DNA of 64,000 nucleotides, from assembly GCA_016787085.1 (NCBI GenBank), contig JAEUVJ010000061.1, positions 62,001 through 126,000 of the forward strand, in the 5' to 3' direction. Of this stretch, positions 59,285-64,000 are shown piece by piece. The notes under the pieces were generated by a model. That model worked only from the letters and a program-made list of their open reading frames with translations, was not told where the DNA came from and ran no database searches. Numbering within the stretch: the stretch's first letter is position 1; each line of letters starts with the position of its first letter. A program made the translations under genes and the position numbers. Source of the DNA: Chitinophagaceae bacterium (GTDB lineage: Bacteria > Bacteroidota > Bacteroidia > Chitinophagales > Chitinophagaceae).

Positions 59285-59509
59285 TCAAAACCATCTTTTG
59301 ACCACCTGTATGATGATTGTCGCCAGCAGGCTGAAGATGATCAGGGTGGTAATGGGAAAATAGAAACGGAAATTTTCTTTTTCCACCCGTATATCGCCGG
59401 GCAGCCGGCCTATCCAGTTCAGTTTGTCATGAAAAAAATAGATGATCACCCCTGCCAGGACGATAAAAAGGCCTGCGATCATGATCCATTTGCCGGTGTC
59501 GCTGTTCAT
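59285..59509 (-). CDS. DUF2905 family membrane protein
   Basis: 74 residues, two membrane segments. The family pattern is clear: GKWIMIAGLFIVLAGVIIYFF, LNWIGRLPGDIRVEKENFRFYFPIT, then a second span ending KRWF. The RLPGDI motif between two spans defines DUF2905. Its role is unknown. A -7 box lies 5 bases upstream of the ATG. Confidence 0.88.
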   Translation of the reverse strand: MNSDTGKWIMIAGLFIVLAGVIIYFFHDKLNWIGRLPGDIRVEKENFRFYFPITTLIIFSLLATIIIQVVKRWF

Positions 59510-59513
59510 GGCG

Positions 59514-59521
59514 CAAAATTA
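59514..59521 (-). promoter_or_regulatory. -7 box close to the DUF2905 start
   Basis: TAATTTTG then CGCC and the ATG at 59509: a leaderless mRNA if used. Confidence 0.4.
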
Positions 59522-59565
59522 ACAATGAATAAAGGAAAAGGGAGCCGCTCCTGCTACAGGTCATG

Positions 59566-59583
59566 ATTTATCAATTGATAAAT
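59566..59583. promoter_or_regulatory. 18-bp perfect palindrome, probable operator
   Basis: ATTTATCAATTGATAAAT, self-complementary over all 18 bases, lies in the divergent gap between the DUF2905 gene and the gene starting near 59598. It is placed as an operator would be for either or both. Confidence 0.5.
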
Positions 59584-59597
59584 TGCTACATTGTCCT

Positions 59598-59993
59598 GTG
59601 GCCAGGCGTAAAATAATACCCGCTATTAGCTTGTTGTTGATATATACTTTTTCGGCAACTGCTACAGTAGAGTTGCTGAAGGTGCCCTTACTGGCCGAAC
59701 ATTTCCGGGATCATCAAAGCGAAAAGAAGCATACCGGGTTATTTACATTTCTTGTTCAGCATTATTTTTATGAGAATGGCACTGATCAGGATGCCTCAGA
59801 GGATAGCCAGCTGCCGTTCAAGTCAACAGACCAACTGGCAACCCTTGCTTTTAATTGTTTGACACCTCCTTCATTCATCCAGGTACCGGCTAAGGATTAT
59901 ACCGGAACTAATACCTGTTTTTATATTCAGGATTTTGATTTTCCTGCACTTGGTTACCTTTCTGCTATCTGGCAGCCTCCGCGCAATTGTTGA
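59598..59993 (+). CDS. Small secreted/membrane-anchored protein
   Basis: 131 residues from a GTG at 59598 (a TTG at 59583 inside the palindrome is the alternative). One N-terminal membrane or signal segment (IIPAISLLLIYTFSATATVELLKVP) is followed by HFRDHQSEKKHTGLFTFLVQHYFYENG. Such proteins with an EHxxxHK segment are often found near metal-efflux and DUF2231 genes in Bacteroidota. It lies 46 bases before a DUF2231-like gene. The function is unknown. Confidence 0.6.
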   Translation: MARRKIIPAISLLLIYTFSATATVELLKVPLLAEHFRDHQSEKKHTGLFTFLVQHYFYENGTDQDASEDSQLPFKSTDQLATLAFNCLTPPSFIQVPAKDYTGTNTCFYIQDFDFPALGYLSAIWQPPRNC

Positions 59994-60039
59994 ACAGCCT
60001 GCGCACACTTAATTCATTTTATCATTAAAAACTTCAGAA

Positions 60040-60558
60040 ATGAATACAACACATCTTCATTTGCTGCTGAATCATTTCCCTATCATCGGGACATTAATCG
60101 GCAGCGGCCTCTTAGTATGGGGAGTTACACGCAAACAAAATACTATTAAAATGGCAGCCGCTTTAATACTGGCGGTAATGGCCATTGTAGCCATTCCTGT
60201 TTATCTTACCGGTGAACCTGCTGAAGAATCAGTGGAAAATCTTCCCGGTATTTCGGAATCGCTGATTGAACTACATGAAGAAGCTGCGGTTATCGCTATC
60301 TGGCTGATGAGTATAACAGGTCTCGCATCGCTGGTTGCCCTGTTATTTGCCTGGCAGAAGAGAAAGGCAACGGGTACAGTTTTCATACTGGTATTGGTAC
60401 TTTCTGTGTTTGCATTCGGAACCATGGCCCGCACGGGTTACTATGGAGGACAGATCCGCCATACTGAGATCAGGGATGGGAAAGCCGCTCAACTGAATAG
60501 TCAGCAAGGAGATCAGAAAGAGAACAACGGTGGAGAAAAAGACGATGAGGATGATTGA
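60040..60558 (+). CDS. DUF2231-like membrane protein
   Basis: 172 residues: MNTTHLHLLLNHFPIIGTLIGSGLLVWG gives the conserved His-containing opening, then three more spans (MAAALILAVMAIVAIPVYL, AAVIAIWLMSITGLASLVALLFAW, TVFILVLVLSVFAFGTM), and an acidic hydrophilic tail of about 30 residues. The His residues facing the membrane suggest heme or metal contact, unproven. It is probably co-transcribed with the gene at 59598; a terminator follows. Confidence 0.75.
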   Translation: MNTTHLHLLLNHFPIIGTLIGSGLLVWGVTRKQNTIKMAAALILAVMAIVAIPVYLTGEPAEESVENLPGISESLIELHEEAAVIAIWLMSITGLASLVALLFAWQKRKATGTVFILVLVLSVFAFGTMARTGYYGGQIRHTEIRDGKAAQLNSQQGDQKENNGGEKDDEDD

Positions 60559-60568
60559 TCCGCATATT

Positions 60569-60599
60569 AAGGTGGCGTATTGAAAACGCCACCTTTTTT
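60569..60599 (+). terminator. Terminator after the DUF2231-like gene
   Basis: AAGGTGGCGT (60569-60578), 7-base loop, ACGCCACCTT (60586-60595), T run to 60599. Confidence 0.85.
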
Positions 60600-60650
60600 A
60601 CCCCTGAAAACAACAGGGATACTGTATAATACTGTCAATCTGGCAAGCTA

Positions 60651-60668
60651 ACCTGTTTTGGAACAGGT
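60651..60668. promoter_or_regulatory. Palindrome upstream of htpG
   Basis: ACCTGTT-TTGG-AACAGGT, a 7-bp perfect dyad 41 bases before the htpG ATG and just before a degenerate -7 box (TATCTTGC). It may be an operator. Confidence 0.35.
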
Positions 60669-60708
60669 CTTGTATCTTGCGGCTGTCTATATTTAAACAA
60701 AGTAATTT

Positions 60709-62595
60709 ATGGTACAGGAAAAAGGAACCATTTCCATCAATACGGAGAACATCTTCCCGATCATCAAGAAATTCTTATACTCAGACCATGAGATATTCCT
60801 GCGGGAGTTGGTGAGTAATGCAGTGGATGCTACGCAGAAGATAAAAAGATTAGGCTCGCTGGGTCATTACGGCAAAGAGCTGGGCGACCCGCGGGTAAAA
60901 GTGGCAGTGGATAAAGAGGCCCGCACCATTACTGTTTCTGATAGCGGGATCGGGATGACGACAGAAGAGATCAAAAAGTACATCAACCAGATCGCTTTTT
61001 CCGGGGCTACTGAATTCATGGAGAAGTTCAAAGAAGCCAAAGATGCCAATGAGATCATCGGCAGGTTCGGGCTTGGGTTTTATTCCGCCTTCATGGTGGC
61101 GGATAGGGTGGAGATACAAACGCTTTCTTACCAGGATGGCGCTGAACCCGCCCGGTGGGTTTGCGATGGCAGCACCTCTTTTGAGATAACAGAGGGTAAC
61201 CGGAGTGAAAGAGGTACCGATGTTATTTTATATATCAACGCAGAGTCAGAGGAATTCCTGGAAGAGCACCGTATCAGCGACATATTGAATAAATATGCAA
61301 AGTTCTTACCGGTGGCCGTGCAATTCGGAACAAAGAAGGAGTCGGTAGAAGACGGGCAGGATGCTGATGGTAAAACGAAATACAAGACCATAGATGTTGA
61401 TAATATCATTAACAACACAAATCCCATCTGGACAAAAGCGCCTGCTGATCTGAAGGACGAGGATTATCTTGATTTTTACCGGGAACTGTATCCATTTTCA
61501 GAAGAGCCCCTTTTCTGGATACACCTGAATGTGGACTACCCGTTCAACCTGACAGGCGTGTTATATTTTCCCAAATTGAAAAATGATTTCGAGATACAGA
61601 AGAACAAGATAAAGCTCTTCAGCCGCCAGGTGTTTATCACGGATGAGGTAAAAGATATTGTGCCGGAATTTCTCATGTTATTACACGGTGTAATTGATTC
61701 GCCCGACATTCCGCTGAATGTAAGCCGCTCGTTCCTGCAGGCTGACAGCAATGTAAAAAAGATCAACAGCTATATTTCCCGGAAAGTAGCCGACAAATTG
61801 CAGGAGTTGTTTAAAAAGGACAGGAAGGCATACGAAGAAAAATGGAACGATATAGGGTTATTTGTCAAATTCGGCGCTATCTCAGATGAGAAGTTCTATG
61901 AAAAGGCGAAGGAATTCGTGCTGTTCACCAATACGGGGAAAGAGCATTTTACATTGGAGGAATATAATGCTAAGGTGAAAGATTTTCAAACGGACAAGGA
62001 CGGGAACCTTGTTTATCTCTACACGATTGATGCAGAACACCAGCATAGCTATGTGCAGGCGGCACAGAAAAAAGGGTACGATGTGCTGGTAATGAATTCA
62101 CCGATAGATACCCATTTCATTCATCACCTCGAGATGAAACTGGAGAAGACCTCGCTGAAAAGAGTGGATGCAGATGTGCCGGATAAACTGATCGTAAAAG
62201 AAGATGCGGCGAAACATGCATTAACGGAAGAAGAAACAGGTAAGCTGAAAACCATATTTGAGAAAGCGATCAATAACCCGCTGATGAAAGTAGAGGTGGA
62301 AAGCCAGCAGGAGGACGGGTTGCCTGTTACGATCACGATGGAAGAGTGGATGAGAAGAATGAAGGACATGTCAAAGATGGGAGGAGGGGGCATGAATTTT
62401 TATGGCGCCATGCCTGATACCTATAAAGTGGCGGTCAATGCCAATCACAAAGTGATCAGTAAGATACTGCAGGCTGAAGAAATAAGACAGAAAGCGATGG
62501 CTAAACAGGCATTTGACCTGGCGTTGCTGGCGCAGGGCATGTTGAAAGGGGCCGACCTCACCGCTTTTGTTGAGCGGAGTGTGGAAGTGATCTAG
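60709..62595 (+). CDS. htpG: Chaperone HtpG (Hsp90)
   Basis: ATP-dependent chaperone. The 628 residues are full length. N-terminal GHKL ATPase motifs: LRELVSNAVDATQK, SDSGIGMTTEEIK, GRFGLGFYSAFMV. The middle domain has the catalytic-arginine region VSRSFLQAD with NVKKINSYISRKV. The C-terminal dimerisation part ends in FVERSVEVI. The palindrome at 60651 could take part in stress control. It shares its stop (CTAG) with a convergent small gene. Confidence 0.96.
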   Translation: MVQEKGTISINTENIFPIIKKFLYSDHEIFLRELVSNAVDATQKIKRLGSLGHYGKELGDPRVKVAVDKEARTITVSDSGIGMTTEEIKKYINQIAFSGATEFMEKFKEAKDANEIIGRFGLGFYSAFMVADRVEIQTLSYQDGAEPARWVCDGSTSFEITEGNRSERGTDVILYINAESEEFLEEHRISDILNKYAKFLPVAVQFGTKKESVEDGQDADGKTKYKTIDVDNIINNTNPIWTKAPADLKDEDYLDFYRELYPFSEEPLFWIHLNVDYPFNLTGVLYFPKLKNDFEIQKNKIKLFSRQVFITDEVKDIVPEFLMLLHGVIDSPDIPLNVSRSFLQADSNVKKINSYISRKVADKLQELFKKDRKAYEEKWNDIGLFVKFGAISDEKFYEKAKEFVLFTNTGKEHFTLEEYNAKVKDFQTDKDGNLVYLYTIDAEHQHSYVQAAQKKGYDVLVMNSPIDTHFIHHLEMKLEKTSLKRVDADVPDKLIVKEDAAKHALTEEETGKLKTIFEKAINNPLMKVEVESQQEDGLPVTITMEEWMRRMKDMSKMGGGGMNFYGAMPDTYKVAVNANHKVISKILQAEEIRQKAMAKQAFDLALLAQGMLKGADLTAFVERSVEVI

Positions 62596-62795
62596 TTCGC
62601 TTGCTTGTTGAGTGCTTTCGGACCGGGATTGATCACCAGGAATTCAGGGCGCACCTGGTATTGCTGTATCAGTTCATCGTATTTTATCTTCAGGCACCTT
62701 TTGATACTGCCTACATACCCGGGTTTAGATATCCTTGCATCGTCAAGTGGCACGGATTCGATCAGGTCATTACCTATGTACATCATCAGTTGCAT
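62592..62795 (-). CDS. Small conserved-looking protein of unknown function
   Basis: 67 residues from ATG 62795 (MQLMMYIGNDLIESVPLDD), cytoplasmic, no known motif. The ending EFLVINPGPKALNKQAN and the internal KPGYVGSIKRCLKIKYDELIQ are protein-like, not the composition of antisense noise. Its TAG stop overlaps the htpG TAG in the palindrome CTAG, an exact tail-to-tail arrangement. A start at 62819 or 62786 cannot be excluded. Confidence 0.55.
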   Translation of the reverse strand: MQLMMYIGNDLIESVPLDDARISKPGYVGSIKRCLKIKYDELIQQYQVRPEFLVINPGPKALNKQAN

Positions 62796-63012
62796 AGCGT
62801 ACCGTATTCTATGATACAAAGCAAGCTGATTTTCAAATTTCAGGCAATACCAATAAGTACTCTTTTTTTGAGGGTAAGTTTACGGTTATGCGCTGAGTGA
62901 AAACCGGCTGTCTGTAAACGAATTTATGGTAACCGTGCAATGGCTTCTTTGTAACCGGGTGTAACGGATGAAGGAAAAGAAATTAACTTACAGGGAAATA
63001 CATATACATGCC

Positions 63013-63432
63013 ATGAGGGGTGCAAAAAGGATCCTGTTTTTACTCATCACTGCATATCTCTTTGCCGGGTGTAGCCGGGGTCATGATCATACTACCATCA
63101 AAGATCTGGATGAAGCCATGATAGATATGAAGATATACCAGGAAAACCTTGGGGATATGATCAAGTCAGGCAGGCTGAATGATGCTGTCTGGCTATTGGA
63201 AGGGGCCGACAGTGTTTTGCAGGTGATGTCAAATACGTTCCGTGAGCACAGGAAACTGAGTGAACCATTTTCTTATTTCTATCATGAAAAGCTGAAAGAG
63301 CCATTGAACGGTATCCGGAAGGCGATCCGGAATAGCGATACCGGCGCTGCTCTGCAGCACTACCGCTTATTGGTAAGGAGATGCAACAATTGTCATACAG
63401 ATCATGATATTGACAAGCAGGTAAGATTTTAA
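63013..63432 (+). CDS. Lipoprotein with one c-type heme motif
   Basis: 139 residues from ATG 63013 (62968 is an alternative with a long basic lead). Signal ILFLLITAYLFAG followed by the lipid Cys20, then a helical domain (MKIYQENLGDMIKSGRLNDAVWLLEGADSVL). A single CxxCH motif, CNNCH, lies 11 residues before the end. It fits a periplasmic mono-heme cytochrome c of the four-helix (cytochrome c') kind. The redox partner is unknown. Confidence 0.75.
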   Translation: MRGAKRILFLLITAYLFAGCSRGHDHTTIKDLDEAMIDMKIYQENLGDMIKSGRLNDAVWLLEGADSVLQVMSNTFREHRKLSEPFSYFYHEKLKEPLNGIRKAIRNSDTGAALQHYRLLVRRCNNCHTDHDIDKQVRF

Positions 63433-63498
63433 CCCCTTTTTTACAGCCGGGCAAGTACAACTAATGATTACCTTTCAGGACCAATTTCTTCAAAACAA

Positions 63499-64000
63499 AT
63501 GATACGAACATTACTATTGCTGCTGGTGCTATCTGTTGGCGGTGCAACTGTATCTGCACAGCAGTCGGCTCAAAAGTTTGTGCGGGAAACCCATTACCTG
63601 CTTTACCTGCCTGAGGGGTACAGTATGGATACAGCAAAAAAATGGCCGTTGCTCATTTTCCTGCATGGCAGCGGCGAAAGCGGCGATGACCTGGAAAAAG
63701 TAAAAGCCCATGGTCCGCCGAAATTGGCCGAACAAGGAAAAAAATTCTCTTTTATCATAGTATCACCACAGGCAAAACCGCGGGAGGGATGGGAGGCAGA
63801 GAACCTGTATCGGTTGCTTCAGCATATCAAACAAACACAGCGGGTGGATGATAAAAAGATATACCTGACCGGTTTGAGCATGGGGGGATATGGCGCCTGG
63901 GAACTGGCGATGAAGCACCCGGAAGAGTTTGCGGCTATAGCGCCTGTATGCGGTGGCGGTGATACGACCGATGCCTGGAAGCTGCGGTATATGGCAGTCT
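63499..64000 (+). CDS. Secreted alpha/beta-hydrolase esterase, C-terminus off the window
   Basis: 167 codons in view, with signal peptide (MIRTLLLLLVLSVGGATVSAQ). The oxyanion segment is LLIFLHGSGESGDD and the nucleophile Ser127 is in GLSMGGYGAWELA, as in phospholipase/carboxylesterase and feruloyl-esterase-like enzymes of Bacteroidota. The acid and His of the triad lie beyond position 64000. It is probably a periplasmic esterase on sugar- or polymer-linked acyl groups. The gene starts 66 bases after the lipoprotein gene and may be co-transcribed. Confidence 0.88.
   Translation, partial: MIRTLLLLLVLSVGGATVSAQQSAQKFVRETHYLLYLPEGYSMDTAKKWPLLIFLHGSGESGDDLEKVKAHGPPKLAEQGKKFSFIIVSPQAKPREGWEAENLYRLLQHIKQTQRVDDKKIYLTGLSMGGYGAWELAMKHPEEFAAIAPVCGGGDTTDAWKLRYMAV

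Overview
The window is a stretch of chromosome from a Bacteroidota bacterium, most likely of the Chitinophagaceae type. The evidence is: promoters of the Bacteroidota form (-7 box TAnnTTTG, sometimes with TTG about 20 bases upstream), almost no Shine-Dalgarno sequences, and moderate GC. Gene families typical of the phylum are also present: BlaI/BlaR1-M56 pairs, PorT-like barrels, DUF5117-type zinc proteases and LTA-synthase-like sulfatases. No rRNA, tRNA, CRISPR array, prophage or complete insertion sequence was seen.

Positions 1-15.7 kb are on the minus strand and hold a branched-chain amino acid block. In transcription order it is leuA, leuC, leuD, leuB, a leader peptide with an attenuator, ilvD, a DinB-family gene, ilvB, ilvN, a GAF-domain gene, ilvC and ilvA. 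The 5' three quarters of gltB follow and run off the left edge. Between leuB and ilvD lies a 32-codon reading frame with eight consecutive Ile/Val codons. A GC-rich terminator hairpin follows it, and the leader's Gly codons can pair with the 5' arm of that hairpin. This is a complete candidate translation-dependent attenuator for the ilv half of the block, and it is the strongest finding here.

Positions 15.9-28.9 kb hold mixed housekeeping genes: a helical-repeat protein, carA, a GNAT acetyltransferase, aroQ, a secreted MORN-like protein and an esterase. An SPFH/Arc-like gene pair follows, with a tandem palindromic operator on its promoter. Then come a CNNM/CBS transporter, a PAP2 phosphatase, a membrane sulfatase, a methyltransferase and glmM.

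Positions 29-41 kb contain a PaoABC-type periplasmic molybdenum aldehyde oxidoreductase, a cysteine desulfurase, and a BlaI-DoxX-BlaR1-like regulatory operon whose sensor carries repeats and polyproline linkers instead of a penicillin-binding domain. A PspC protein and aconitase complete this part.

Positions 41-64 kb are accessory in character: a large zinc protease, a heme-binding-like protein, a repeat-rich gap, a Prx6 peroxiredoxin, a NYN-LOTUS protein, a RelE/ParE toxin-antitoxin pair, a serine hydrolase and several lipoproteins. They continue with a CoA-disulfide-reductase-like flavoprotein with rhodanese domain, pdxH, small membrane proteins, htpG, a mono-heme lipoprotein and the start of an esterase. 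Several dispersed palindromic repeat families occur between genes, and two short palindromes appear to lie in frame inside coding regions.
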